Under the pieces are notes generated by a model that saw only the letters and a program-made list of their open reading frames with translations, did not search any database and was not told the DNA's origin. 64,000 nucleotides of DNA from Exobacillus caeni (lineage in GTDB: Bacteria; Bacillota; Bacilli; Bacillales; Guptibacillaceae), in NCBI RefSeq assembly GCF_005747095.1, contig NZ_SWLG01000001.1, positions 558,001-622,000 on the forward strand, given 5' to 3'. Each line of letters opens with the position of its first letter. Position 1 is the first letter of the stretch. This document shows, one piece after another, positions 46,034 to 55,266 of the stretch. A program made the translations under genes and the position numbers.

Positions 46034-47011
46034 ATGATTGAACTTTTAAAAAGAGGCAATGTTTCATCTGGCTTAGCCGCACTGGGGAATGCCATAATCG
46101 CAATTGTAAAGGGAGTTGCAGCTGTGTTGAGCGGAAGCGGCGCAATGCTTGCGACAACCTTCCATTCTGTTGCAGACACATTGAACCAGTTGTTTGTGTT
46201 TGTGGGTAGTATCGTCGCAGAAAAAGAACCGACTAAAAAATTTCCGACTGGATTTGGAAGGGCGATCAACCTTTTCGTTCTGATTGCAGTGATCATCATT
46301 TCTATCCTTGCATATGAAACTATTATAGAAGGATGGCACATCATCCAGCATCCAGAAGAGACTTCAAATCTGATCTTAAATGTTTTCATTCTGGCTTTTG
46401 GAATTTTGTTGGACGGAGCTATCTTAATAAAAGCGATGAAAGAAATTATTAAAGAAGCGAGGGTGGAAAACGCAGACGGCTTAAAATTTATCCCTCTCTC
46501 TTATAAAAACGTTAAATACGCAGCACCTCCGACAAGGCTAGTGTTTTACGAAGATAATATCGCCACTTTCGGCACTACGCTTGCATTGATATTTATTTTG
46601 CTATCTGATATTACAGGGAACTATATTTTCGATGGAATAGGTTCTCTTGTTATTGGGCTTCTATTGATTATCATCGCCTTAAAGATCGGATATGAAAATA
46701 CGATCGGATTAATTGGTGTTGCTGCGCCAAAGATTGTGGAAGAGAGACTAGTAAAAATTATTCTTGGGGATAAGGACGTTGTGGACATTCACACCCTGCG
46801 TATTTTACAAGAAGGAAGAAGATACCATGTTGAGAGCTATCTTGAATTGAAAAAAGGCTTGATGCTGGCGGACGCAGACGACGTTAAGTTCCGGGTACGG
46901 GACAAATTGTTAGAGGACCAGGACGTAGCAGATGTTACGCTGGGAATAATCGAGTCCGATGATAAGCAAAACTGGACGTTAGAGCAATATGAAACAGAAC
47001 CTGAAGAATAG
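46034..47011 (+). CDS. Cation diffusion facilitator transporter (second, divergent copy)
   Basis: The 325-residue product has six predicted membrane helices. The helix-2 motif MLATTFHSVADTLNQLF (near residue 39) carries the H-x-x-x-D metal site, and FPTGFGRAINLF takes the place of the usual HPYGHGK loop. A cytoplasmic C-terminal domain follows. It is more distant from typical exporters than the CDF gene at 37.6 kb. The metal is unknown. The start follows AAAGGATGATAAG. The 250 bases before it hold no recognised feature. Confidence 0.85.
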   Translation: MIELLKRGNVSSGLAALGNAIIAIVKGVAAVLSGSGAMLATTFHSVADTLNQLFVFVGSIVAEKEPTKKFPTGFGRAINLFVLIAVIIISILAYETIIEGWHIIQHPEETSNLILNVFILAFGILLDGAILIKAMKEIIKEARVENADGLKFIPLSYKNVKYAAPPTRLVFYEDNIATFGTTLALIFILLSDITGNYIFDGIGSLVIGLLLIIIALKIGYENTIGLIGVAAPKIVEERLVKIILGDKDVVDIHTLRILQEGRRYHVESYLELKKGLMLADADDVKFRVRDKLLEDQDVADVTLGIIESDDKQNWTLEQYETEPEE

Positions 47012-47012
47012 T

Positions 47013-47044
47013 AGGAAGCGAGCACAATCGGTGCTCGCTTCTTC
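47013..47044. terminator. Bidirectional terminator between the second CDF gene and the amidase gene
   Basis: GAAGCGAGCAC and GTGCTCGCTTC form an eleven-pair stem around a small loop between the converging genes. Confidence 0.85.
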
Positions 47045-47048
47045 GATG

Positions 47049-48518
47049 TTAATAAGAATTGAAATAGTCCACGAGTCCATTGAAAATTGCATTTGATGCT
47101 TTGATTTGATAGGAGGTAGTGTTTAAAATGGTTTCTTCCCACGGATTCGACAAATATCCTAACTCGAACAAAACAGAAGGCGCAGCGTTTGTTCGTAAAA
47201 CATGGTAGTTGCCATATCTGACTTTCCGGTCCCTTAGACCGGTATTTTTAATCAGTTGTTTATGTATATCTTTCGCCAGCTGTTTGTCTGATTCGGAATA
47301 GTAATAACTGGTTATCCCGTTTGCACCAATAAAATTTGAACTATCAAAGTGGATACTGATGAAGGCATCCGCTTTTTGCCTGTGTGAAATGGATACACGA
47401 TCGCTTAGTGCGATATAAGTATCACCTGTACGCGTCATGACAGTCTTTGCTCCGGCTTTCTTTAATAGCTCATTTAGAAGGTTTGCAGTCCTTAAAGTGA
47501 GATCTTTCTCAAAGGAGTGGAAACTGGTTCCCTTCGTTCCGCTATCATATCCCCCATGGCCGGGATCAATTACAATCGTTTTGCCGTGTAGTCCATTCTT
47601 TAATCCTGGATGGATGATAGATGGAGTAGAGGGAGAGGTTGAGACAATCCAACTGGCCACATAAGCTTGTTTACCGGAAGGAAGGCTGACCTTTAGCCAT
47701 TCCCCTTCACGGCCGATAAGCTGGAATTGGTCTCCTTTATTTCCCAGGCCGATCGCTTTATAATTTATTCCCGGCCCTGCCCGAAGGTTGCTTCCGTTAT
47801 ATAGGAGAACGACGTTATCACTAGAAACTTTTTTTCCTTTCACAAGATATTTAGAAGCAGTCCATCCTTTTTCTCCTGTTTCTAGCTCGATATAGCTCCA
47901 ATCCTTTTTAGTCTCAATCACTCTGACTCCAGTCTCTTTTTGAAGTTTCCTTAGTACCGGTTGGTCTAGAGAGGGGCCTTTTCTCAAGTTTAAATCGGTT
48001 GCATTTACTGTTGCGTTGTATCCAGGGGGAATTTTTTTTCTTTCAGGAATGTCCCCGGAAAAAGAAACCAGCCAACCTGCGACCCATGCATCCCTGCCCT
48101 TATAAGAGATTTTCACCCAGGAATCAGTGGAGGTGATGACAGAGTATTTGTCATTGGGCTGTATCTTACCAAGTAACCCATAATTCGTCCCCGGTCCCTT
48201 ACGAACATTCAAGTTCTTAATCTTTGGTGTAACGGTATCCTGTTCGCTAGTAGAATTTTCAGTTAACCACCCTGCAATCCATCCGTTTCTACCGGACTTT
48301 AGTTTAATTTTAATCCAATCCTTTTGCCTGTCTATGACAGAAAATGTTTCATTTTTATCGACTTTTCCTATCACATCATAGCTAAGGCCGGGGCCGCTCC
48401 TCACCTGCAGGTTACTAACGGAAACGTTCACTTCCCCATTTTCAGCTGCAAATACAACGAGATGGACAGGAGAAAAAAGCAATAAAACACTGAGACAAAG
48501 GAAGATGTACCTTCTCAA
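47049..48518 (-). CDS. N-acetylmuramoyl-L-alanine amidase with four SH3b domains
   Basis: The 489-residue product has a signal peptide (YIFLCLSVLLLFSPVHLVVFA), then four bacterial SH3 domains (about 30-90, 95-150, 165-225, 230-290; each with an LNxRxGPG-like motif). The C-terminal Amidase_3 domain has IDPGHGGYDSG near 319, the HFDSS zinc-histidine segment and the catalytic FELGYLSNP near 459. It cleaves the stem peptide from muramic acid in cell-wall peptidoglycan. It corresponds in position to YrvJ. TTG 48518 is preferred because AAAGGAG is eight bases upstream; the frame extends a further 74 codons without a signal or ribosome-binding site. Confidence 0.92.
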   Translation of the reverse strand: MRRYIFLCLSVLLLFSPVHLVVFAAENGEVNVSVSNLQVRSGPGLSYDVIGKVDKNETFSVIDRQKDWIKIKLKSGRNGWIAGWLTENSTSEQDTVTPKIKNLNVRKGPGTNYGLLGKIQPNDKYSVITSTDSWVKISYKGRDAWVAGWLVSFSGDIPERKKIPPGYNATVNATDLNLRKGPSLDQPVLRKLQKETGVRVIETKKDWSYIELETGEKGWTASKYLVKGKKVSSDNVVLLYNGSNLRAGPGINYKAIGLGNKGDQFQLIGREGEWLKVSLPSGKQAYVASWIVSTSPSTPSIIHPGLKNGLHGKTIVIDPGHGGYDSGTKGTSFHSFEKDLTLRTANLLNELLKKAGAKTVMTRTGDTYIALSDRVSISHRQKADAFISIHFDSSNFIGANGITSYYYSESDKQLAKDIHKQLIKNTGLRDRKVRYGNYHVLRTNAAPSVLFELGYLSNPWEETILNTTSYQIKASNAIFNGLVDYFNSY

Positions 48519-48650
48519 CGAGTCAACTCCTTTCCCTTTGAAAATAGGTTTCTTTTTACATTTCGGTGTTAAATAGAAAATTCCTTTTTCGGTTGTAAGA
48601 AGTTCTATATTTGGAAAAACTAATAAAAGTAAAGGAAAGGGAGATGAAAT

Positions 48651-48824
48651 TTGAGGTACAACAATAAGGGTTTTATGGCCAAACAAAAGGAACAACCGGA
48701 GTTCGGGGTAGACTTCCACGATTTTTTGCAAAAGGAACAAAGCTTATCAAGTATGGAACTCGCTGAGGAATTTGGTATACCACTAAAAAGCGTCAAGGTT
48801 TTAAAACAAAAAATGAAACGGTAA
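48651..48824 (+). CDS. Small basic protein with helix-turn-helix-like segment (YrzK-like)
   Basis: A 57-residue frame starts at TTG 48651 behind AAAGGGAG and ends at TAA 48824. It has a Lys/Gln-rich start, PEFGVDFHDFLQKEQ, and then SMELAEEFGIPLKSVKVLKQKM, which looks like a small helix-turn-helix. B. subtilis has a small gene, yrzK, at this place between yrvJ and hisS. The equivalence is by position, composition and length, and function is unknown. It is divergent from the amidase gene. Confidence 0.65.
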   Translation: MRYNNKGFMAKQKEQPEFGVDFHDFLQKEQSLSSMELAEEFGIPLKSVKVLKQKMKR

Positions 48825-48840
48825 AGTTACATAAAACTGC

Positions 48841-48869
48841 TTGACATTTTAGCTCATCATTCGTATGAT
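48841..48869 (+). promoter_or_regulatory. Sigma-A promoter of hisS-aspS
   Basis: TTGACA (48841-48846) and TATGAT (48864-48869) are separated by exactly 17 bases. Transcription would start near 48876 and run into the T-box leader. Confidence 0.85.
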
Positions 48870-48913
48870 TATAAACAATTCCTAAAACAAAACAGATTGA
48901 ATCGATAAAACCC

Positions 48914-49160
48914 GTGACGGAGAAAAGTAAAAAAGAAACAGGTTCAAAGAGAAGAGATGCCCCGGGCTGAAAGCATTTCTGAATACTGCCTTTTTGAAAG
49001 ACACTCCCCAGGTTTCTCTCTGAAAAAAATTTTTAGTAAGGGAGAACGTATACAGGCGTTAACTGTTCGAGCGGAAAGAAGATATTAGTTTCTTTTCACT
49101 GGGGTGGCACCGCGGGTAAACTCTCGTCCCTGAACATTGTTCAGGACGGGAGTTTTTTTA
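48914..49160 (+). ncRNA. T-box leader RNA of hisS-aspS
   Basis: The conserved T-box sequence GGGTGGCACCGCGG lies at 49102-49115. It is followed by a terminator, CTCTCGTCCCTGAAC pairing with GTTCAGGACGGGAG and a T run (49121-49160). The upstream part can form Stem I, with CGGAGA near 48918 pairing with TCTCTG near 49020. The likely specifier region on the 3' side contains GACAC (49000-49004), so both GAC (Asp) and CAC (His) are present. Uncharged tRNA would stabilise the antiterminator and switch the operon on. Confidence 0.92.
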
Positions 49161-49212
49161 TTTTGCTTGCTAAATAATGACATATTTGAAATAGATGAAG
49201 GAGGATATAGAC

Positions 49213-50490
49213 ATGGGCTTTAAGATTCCAAGAGGCACACAGGATATTTTACCTGGAAAGGTAGAGTTATGGCAGTACATTGAAGAAAAAGCCAGAGAGC
49301 TCTGTAAAAGATATAACTATTTAGAAATCAGAACTCCGATTTTTGAGCAAACGGAGTTATTTCAACGAGGTGTAGGTGATACAACAGACATCGTTCAAAA
49401 GGAAATGTATACCTTTGAAGACAGAGGTGGCAGGAGCTTAACTTTAAGGCCAGAAGGTACAGCTTCAACCGTCAGGTCTTATGTAGAAAACAAAATGTTC
49501 GGTCAGCCTGAACAGCCAGTAAAGCTTTACTATATTGGACCAATGTTTCGTTATGAAAGGCCTCAGTCAGGCCGCATGAGGCAATTTGTCCAGTTTGGAG
49601 TAGAAGCGCTCGGCAGTAATGATCCAGCGGTCGATGCAGAAGTGATCGCACTTGCGATGGACTTTTATAAGGAACTTGGCTTAAAAAGCCTAAAGCTTTA
49701 TATTAATAGTCTTGGAGATAAAGAAAGCAGAGAAGCACATCGCCAGGCGTTGATCGAGCACTTTAAGCCACGGATCGGCGAGTTTTGCTCGGACTGCCAG
49801 AACCGGCTGGATAAAAATCCTCTCCGGATCCTTGATTGCAAGAAGGATAGAGATCACGAACTCATGCAAAATGCTCCATCTATTCTTGATTATTTAAATG
49901 AGGAATCAGAGGCTTTCTTTAACAAGGTGAAACAGAACCTGGATACGATGGGAATTGATTATGTTGTAGATGACCGCCTTGTCCGGGGATTAGATTATTA
50001 CAACCATACTGCCTTCGAAATCATGAGCGAAGCAGAAGGCTTCGGTGCGATAACAACGTTGAGCGGCGGCGGAAGGTATAACGGACTTGTAGAAGAAATT
50101 GGAGGACCGGCTACTCCTGGAATCGGCTTTGCCCTTAGCATTGAAAGGCTAATTATGGCTCTTGAAGCAGAACAAGTAACATTGCCATTTGAAACGGGAA
50201 TCGACTGTTACCTTGTTTCAATGGGGGACGCTGCAAAACAAAAAGCAACCGGATTGCTCTATGAGCTTAGAAAAGCAGAAATTACAGCTGATACAGATTA
50301 TCTTGACCGCAAGCTTAAGACACAATTTAAAGCAGCAGACCGATTGGATGCTAAATATGTTGCTATCCTTGGCGAGAATGAGCTTGATAACAACGTCATT
50401 AACGTAAAAGACATGGAGAAAGGCGAACAACAGGAAGTTCCGATAGATGAATTTATTGACTATATGAAACAGAAAACAAGGGAGGCGTAA
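49213..50490 (+). CDS. hisS: Histidyl-tRNA synthetase
   Basis: The 425-residue class II synthetase begins [15 protein letters not shown]. Motif 2 lies in [20 protein letters not shown] near residues 107-126, the histidine-A motif is [13 protein letters not shown] near 262, and motif 3 is [13 protein letters not shown] near 309. ATG 49213 is chosen because GGAGG lies nine bases upstream; the frame opens six codons earlier. It is controlled by the preceding T-box and is separated from aspS by three bases. Confidence 0.98.
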   Translation: MGFKIPRGTQDILPGKVELWQYIEEKARELCKRYNYLEIRTPIFEQTELFQRGVGDTTDIVQKEMYTFEDRGGRSLTLRPEGTASTVRSYVENKMFGQPEQPVKLYYIGPMFRYERPQSGRMRQFVQFGVEALGSNDPAVDAEVIALAMDFYKELGLKSLKLYINSLGDKESREAHRQALIEHFKPRIGEFCSDCQNRLDKNPLRILDCKKDRDHELMQNAPSILDYLNEESEAFFNKVKQNLDTMGIDYVVDDRLVRGLDYYNHTAFEIMSEAEGFGAITTLSGGGRYNGLVEEIGGPATPGIGFALSIERLIMALEAEQVTLPFETGIDCYLVSMGDAAKQKATGLLYELRKAEITADTDYLDRKLKTQFKAADRLDAKYVAILGENELDNNVINVKDMEKGEQQEVPIDEFIDYMKQKTREA

Positions 50491-50493
50491 CGA

Positions 50494-52284
50494 ATGATCG
50501 GAAGAACTCATAAATGCGGAGAAATTAGGGAAAGCGACATTGGAACAGAAGTCCAGCTTAAAGGCTGGGTTCAAAAAAGACGTGATCTTGGAGGATTGAT
50601 CTTCATCGATTTAAGGGACCGTTCCGGCATTGTCCAGGTAGTCTTTAATCCGGAGGTTTCCAGGGAAGCATTGGAGTTAGCTGAAAAAGTTAGAAGTGAG
50701 TATGTGCTTGATATAAAAGGAGAAGTGGTTGGAAGGGATCAGAGTACTGTCAACCCCAACCTTCCTACCGGGGAAATTGAGATCCGTGCGACCCATTTAG
50801 AAATATTAAATGCTGCGAAAAACCCGCCGATCTCCATTTCGAATGATATTGATGTTTCAGAAGAGCTTCGTTTAAAATACCGTTATCTGGACCTGCGCAG
50901 GCCGGTCATGCAGGAAACGTTCAAAATGCGTCACCGTGTTACAAAGCTTATTCGCGACTTCCTGGATCAAGAAGAGTTTCTGGAAATTGAAACGCCGATG
51001 CTCACAAAAAGCACTCCAGAAGGTGCGAGAGACTATCTAGTACCAAGCCGTGTTCATCCTGGTTCATTTTACGCTCTACCTCAGTCGCCGCAAATTTTTA
51101 AGCAGCTTTTAATGGCATCAGGATTTGAGCGTTATTATCAGGTTGTTCGTTGCTTTAGGGATGAAGACCTCCGTGCAGACAGGCAGCCGGAATTTACGCA
51201 AGTGGATATCGAAACATCCTTCTTAGATAAAGAAGATTTAATTGCCATGATGGAAAGCATGATGGCGAACGTATTGAAGGAAGCAAAAGGAGAGACTGCA
51301 GAAACACCGTTCCCTCGTATGACTTACCAGGAAGCGATGGACCGCTATGGTTCTGATAAGCCTGATACACGGTTTGGAATGGAATTTGTAGATGTTTCAG
51401 AGCTTGTTAAAGAATCGGACTTTAAAGTCTTTTCAGGAGCTGTTGCTAACGGAGGAGCCGTTAAAGGGATCAACGCAAAGGGAGCGGCAGGCAACTACTC
51501 AAGAAAAGATATCGATGCTCTAACTGATTTTGTTAAAACTTATAAAGCGAAGGGTCTTGCATGGCTTAAAGTAGAGGAAGAAGGCTTAAAAGGACCGATA
51601 GCAAAATTCTTTAACGATGAATTAGCAGGTTCTTTAAAAACAGCATTTAATGCTGAGGCCGGTGACTTGCTTCTGTTTGTTGCTGACAGCAAACCAGTTG
51701 TAGCTGACAGCCTTGGTACCTTAAGGTTAAAGCTTGGTAAGGAACTTGGAGTTATTGATGAAAGCAAGTTCAACTTCCTGTGGGTAATGGACTTCCCTCT
51801 TATGTCTTACGATGAAGAGGTCGGCCGTTATTTCGCAGAGCATCATCCGTTCACTTCACCACTAAAAGAGGACATGCATCTATTAGAATCAGATCCGGGA
51901 AGTGTTCGAGCAAATGCTTATGACCTTGTATTGAACGGTTATGAATTGGGTGGTGGTTCACAGCGTATTTACCAGCGTGAGATCCAGGAAAAGATGTTCA
52001 AAGCATTAGGCTTTACGGAAGAACAGGCTAAAGAAGAGTTCGGTTTCTTGATGGAAGCTTTTGAGTATGGAACACCGCCACATGGAGGAATTGCATTTGG
52101 ACTTGATCGCTTAGTAATGCTGCTTGCAGGCAGAACGAACTTAAGAGACACGATTGCATTCCCTAAAACTGCAAGTGCCAGCGATTTACTAACAGAAGCA
52201 CCGTCAGCAGTAAGCCAGGAACAACTCAAAGAACTTCACCTGGAAGTTACAAAGAAACCAGAAAAAGCTGATACGAAAGCATAA
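50494..52284 (+). CDS. aspS: Aspartyl-tRNA synthetase
   Basis: The 596-residue class IIb synthetase has an N-terminal OB anticodon-binding domain ([20 protein letters not shown]). Motif 2 is [20 protein letters not shown] near residues 214-233, the bacterial GAD insertion domain spans about 290-420, and motif 3 is [13 protein letters not shown] near 532. It charges tRNA-Asp and, depending on the residue pattern, may also charge tRNA-Asn. GGGAGG inside hisS serves as its ribosome-binding site. Confidence 0.98.
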   Translation: MIGRTHKCGEIRESDIGTEVQLKGWVQKRRDLGGLIFIDLRDRSGIVQVVFNPEVSREALELAEKVRSEYVLDIKGEVVGRDQSTVNPNLPTGEIEIRATHLEILNAAKNPPISISNDIDVSEELRLKYRYLDLRRPVMQETFKMRHRVTKLIRDFLDQEEFLEIETPMLTKSTPEGARDYLVPSRVHPGSFYALPQSPQIFKQLLMASGFERYYQVVRCFRDEDLRADRQPEFTQVDIETSFLDKEDLIAMMESMMANVLKEAKGETAETPFPRMTYQEAMDRYGSDKPDTRFGMEFVDVSELVKESDFKVFSGAVANGGAVKGINAKGAAGNYSRKDIDALTDFVKTYKAKGLAWLKVEEEGLKGPIAKFFNDELAGSLKTAFNAEAGDLLLFVADSKPVVADSLGTLRLKLGKELGVIDESKFNFLWVMDFPLMSYDEEVGRYFAEHHPFTSPLKEDMHLLESDPGSVRANAYDLVLNGYELGGGSQRIYQREIQEKMFKALGFTEEQAKEEFGFLMEAFEYGTPPHGGIAFGLDRLVMLLAGRTNLRDTIAFPKTASASDLLTEAPSAVSQEQLKELHLEVTKKPEKADTKA

Positions 52285-52328
52285 TAAAAAGCCCGCTATT
52301 CCAATTTTGGAATAGCGGGCTTTTTCAC
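52285..52328 (+). terminator. Terminator after aspS
   Basis: AAAAAGCCCGCTATTCCAA and TTGGAATAGCGGGCTTTTT form a nearly perfect stem of about 19 pairs. It separates aspS from the 6S RNA gene. Confidence 0.95.
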
Positions 52329-52404
52329 CCTTTTGTGATCTGGAGGTTATAATGAAATGAGCAGGGAGAGCAGAAAATAAACAATTTGTACTAAGCCGGA
52401 AACC

Positions 52405-52433
52405 TTGAAATAAGGAATGCTATTTGCTATAAT
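52405..52433 (+). promoter_or_regulatory. Sigma-A promoter of the 6S RNA gene
   Basis: TTGAAA (52405-52410) and a perfect TATAAT (52428-52433) are separated by 17 bases. Transcription would begin near 52440. Confidence 0.85.
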
Positions 52434-52439
52434 TCAATT

Positions 52440-52652
52440 AACAGCAAGAAGGAGTCCTGAAGTGTTCGTGGATTACCATAAAGTTTTGAGCCAACATTTT
52501 TACAACGGGAGCCTGCCGGTTTCCATTTGGCGTGCAAGCCTCCAATGGAGTGGACGTACAAAGAATGGAACAGGGCACCCACCTGCCGAGAGCAGGTTCA
52601 AAACTATGGTGTTTAAACGGCACAGTTGGGGCTCCATTATTATTTTTTGAAA
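52440..52652 (+). ncRNA. ssrS: 6S RNA (SsrS/BsrA type)
   Basis: A gene of about 200 bases follows a strong promoter and a terminator-separated aspS, exactly where B. subtilis carries bsrA. Its ends pair: GGAGTCCTGA near 52450 with TTGGGGCTCC near 52626-52635, using a few G-U pairs, and GTGT with ACAC further in. A long, interrupted hairpin with a central open region fits 6S RNA, which mimics an open promoter and binds housekeeping RNA polymerase. The 3' end runs into a T-rich tract. A frame of 77 codons on this strand is not considered coding. Confidence 0.85.
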
Positions 52653-52710
52653 AAATGATTCTACATACAGATAAAAGGAGCAGCTGTGCTGCTCCTTTTA
52701 TGATTTCTGT

Positions 52711-53388
52711 CTATTTTGCCATCTTTTCTAGATTTCCGTTCTTGTCCATTTTAAACGAAGAGTTTGAGTATTCTTCTTCCTGGAATAAGACCATTCTCCG
52801 GGCACGATCCATGATTTGAATCAGGGATTGATAATCTTCCTGTACAATCTGGTACTCTTTTTCAAGTTTTTGGAGCTTTCTTTCCATCTCTTTATTCTTG
52901 TCTTCTAGTTCTTTTTTCTCATATTCTAGTTTTTCTACATGTGATTGTAAATGACTCGTATTCGAGTGAGATCTCTTTAATTGGCTTAAAAAAGAAATGA
53001 CTTCATCTAGAGAAAGATCTGAGCTCTGTACAGGCATTCTTTGAAAGGATGGCGCCTGATATTCACGGGTTGTTTCTCTTTCAGTTGTTTCGTAACCTGG
53101 AGCTTCCGAAGTTGGAGCTTCAGCTCTCACTGGTTCGGAACTCGGAATCTTCCCGGCTCTTTTAAACTCTTTTCTTTGTTTTTTTGCAATTTTGAGGGCT
53201 TGTTCATAACGCTGTCTAACAATAGCATTCCATCGGAAACCGACTGCAGCTGAAGTTCTATTTAATTTGTCTCCGACTTCATCAAAAGCTTTTAATTGGG
53301 TGCTGCCTTCACGGACATGCCGCAATACCGTTTCTGCAAGCAGAAGGTCGTCTTCATGGGACCAGGCATCCTGTCTTACTTTCATCAT
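52711..53388 (-). CDS. RsfA-family Myb-like transcriptional regulator
   Basis: The 225-residue product begins with a Myb/SANT-like DNA-binding domain (DAWSHEDDLLLAETVLRHV near residues 7-25, TSAAVGFRWNAIVR near 50-63). A proline/glutamate linker and a long C-terminal coiled coil (about 140-205) follow. This is the layout of RsfA/YlbO, regulators in sigma-F or sigma-E compartments during sporulation. Which paralogue it is cannot be told. It occupies the place where B. subtilis has yrvM, between the 6S RNA and rarA. GGAGTG precedes two adjacent ATG codons. Confidence 0.88.
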   Translation of the reverse strand: MMKVRQDAWSHEDDLLLAETVLRHVREGSTQLKAFDEVGDKLNRTSAAVGFRWNAIVRQRYEQALKIAKKQRKEFKRAGKIPSSEPVRAEAPTSEAPGYETTERETTREYQAPSFQRMPVQSSDLSLDEVISFLSQLKRSHSNTSHLQSHVEKLEYEKKELEDKNKEMERKLQKLEKEYQIVQEDYQSLIQIMDRARRMVLFQEEEYSNSSFKMDKNGNLEKMAK

Positions 53389-53638
53389 CTATTCACTCCT
53401 TAAACACTGGTTTCTTCAAAGTATTTATATCTTTGCCAGAATAAGGTTTTTTAATACTATAAATGATAAATTGATAGTTTATGCCTGTTAAACCTATCAT
53501 TGATGTTTCTGAAACATAGCTGATTTCATAAATTTTTACTGCAAAAAGAAGGGGGAGTCGTACGCTCCACTTCATTCAACTTCCTTAGGAGCAATTTCTT
53601 TTAACGATTAATATCTTTTAAAAAGAGTTTGAGAATAG

Positions 53639-53668
53639 TAAAAACAGCGGCCTATTGAGCCGCTGTTT
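53639..53668 (-). terminator. Terminator after rarA
   Basis: AACAGCGGC and GCCGCTGTT form a nine-pair stem around a seven-base loop with T residues on the minus-strand 3' side, directly after the rarA stop. The 230 bases between it and the rsfA-like start hold no recognised feature. Confidence 0.85.
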
Positions 53669-53671
53669 TCA

Positions 53672-55006
53672 CTATTCTCCCTTTTGAATACGTTCCATAA
53701 AATAATCTAGCCTTCTAGAAACGGTCTTTTCATAACCCCTGTCACTTGGCTGATAGAAAGTCTTTTTTTGTAAATGGTCGGGCAGGTATTGCTGTGGAAC
53801 GTAACCTCCGGGATAGTCGTGTGGATATTTATATTCTTTCCCGTGCCCCAGCTCCTTTGCGCCTTTATAGTGGGCATCTCTTAAATGGATAGGAACCTGA
53901 CCGCTTTTGTCATTTTTTACTGCAGCTAGTGCTGAATCGATTCCTTTTATGACAGCATTGCTCTTAGGAGCAGTTGCAAGATAGAGTACTGCTTCCGCAA
54001 GAGGAATCCGCGCTTCTGGCATCCCGATGAAATCAACAGCGTGGCTTGCGGCCTGGGCAATAAGAAGGGCATTGGGATCTGCAAGGCCAACATCTTCGGC
54101 AGCATGGACAAATAGCCTTCTGGCAATAAAACGGGGATCTTCCCCGGCATAAACCATCTTCGCAAACCAGTATAGCGCTGCATCCGGATCAGATCCCCGG
54201 ATACTCTTGATGAAGGCAGAAACAGTATCATAATGGTTGTCTCCGGATTTATCATATTGCAACACACGCTGTTGGATCGATTCTTCCGCTGTCTCAAGAT
54301 TGATGACGATGTTTCCGTCTTTGTTCGGATCTGTCGTAAGCACGGCAAGCTCGACAGCGTTTAACGCGGTTCGGGCATCCCCGTTAGCAACTTCGACAAT
54401 GTGATTGAGCGCATCTTCTTCTATTGAAACATTATATTTTCCGTAGCCTTTATTTGGATCATGAACAGCAGTTAGAATCACTTTTTTTACCTGTTCATCA
54501 TTTAAGTGTTCAAAGCGAAACAAGCGGGAACGGGACAGGAGCGCGGCATTTATTTCAAACATCGGGCTCTCTGTTGTGGCTCCGATCAGAACGATAGTGC
54601 CGTCTTCCACATAAGGAAGAAGTGCATCCTGCTGGGATTTGTTGAAACGGTGAATTTCGTCAATGAATAAAACAGTTCTTTCGTTTTCTAAAGCAAGGCG
54701 CTCTTTAGCCTCACCGGTAAGCCTCCGAATGTCCCCCACTCCCGAAGTAACGGCGTTGAGCTGTTCAAAATGAGCAGAAGTAGTATTTGCAATAATCCTT
54801 GCAAGCGTAGTTTTACCCGTACCTGGAGGGCCGAAGAAAATCATCGGTGTTAACTGATCTGCCATAATCGCACGCCTTAGCAGCTTTCCTTCTCCTATGA
54901 TATGATCCTGGCCGATGAATTCATCTATTGTTTTGGGGCGCATTCTGCTAGCTAGTGGACCGGTTTGCACTTTTTTTTCCTGTGCTGAATAATCGAATAA
55001 GTCCAA
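53672..55006 (-). CDS. rarA: Replication-associated recombination ATPase RarA (MgsA)
   Basis: The 444-residue AAA+ protein has Walker A FFGPPGTGKTTLARI near residue 57, Walker [20 protein letters not shown] near 111 and sensor IGATTESPMFEINAALLSR near 139. The C-terminal oligomerisation region has YKYPHDYPGGYVPQQYLP near 394. It corresponds to YrvN of B. subtilis and works at stalled replication forks. The start is TTG 55006 behind AAAGGACGAG. Confidence 0.95.
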   Translation of the reverse strand: MDLFDYSAQEKKVQTGPLASRMRPKTIDEFIGQDHIIGEGKLLRRAIMADQLTPMIFFGPPGTGKTTLARIIANTTSAHFEQLNAVTSGVGDIRRLTGEAKERLALENERTVLFIDEIHRFNKSQQDALLPYVEDGTIVLIGATTESPMFEINAALLSRSRLFRFEHLNDEQVKKVILTAVHDPNKGYGKYNVSIEEDALNHIVEVANGDARTALNAVELAVLTTDPNKDGNIVINLETAEESIQQRVLQYDKSGDNHYDTVSAFIKSIRGSDPDAALYWFAKMVYAGEDPRFIARRLFVHAAEDVGLADPNALLIAQAASHAVDFIGMPEARIPLAEAVLYLATAPKSNAVIKGIDSALAAVKNDKSGQVPIHLRDAHYKGAKELGHGKEYKYPHDYPGGYVPQQYLPDHLQKKTFYQPSDRGYEKTVSRRLDYFMERIQKGE

Positions 55007-55266
55007 AGTAAGCTCGTCCTTTCTTTTTCTAAAAGATTGTGCTTTTTATTGTCTGTAATATAGAAAATAGCCACTTCCATATTAACAACGTTAGTCTAAA
55101 AACATATTCAGTAATATAATCCGGCTCTCTAATAGTTGAACGATACTACAGGGTTATTGGAAATGCAAGAATAAGCTATTTCATGCTATAATGACTAAGG
55201 TTTATGTGTAATTGGAAGAAATGGAATAATGGAAACGACATTTTGGATAAGAGGCAGGGAACCGAG

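Noticed and set aside
48519-48740. Upstream extension of the amidase frame by 74 codons
   Set aside because: It would place the signal peptide inside the protein; the TTG at 48518 has a good ribosome-binding site.
52360-52380. GGGAGAGCAGAAAA downstream of aspS, similar to the right end of the CTCTCCC element
   Set aside because: There is only a partial end, without hairpins or left end, so it cannot be separated from chance.
52417-52650. Open frame of 77 codons after aspS
   Set aside because: It covers the 6S RNA gene, begins before the predicted transcription start and has no family match or good ribosome-binding site.
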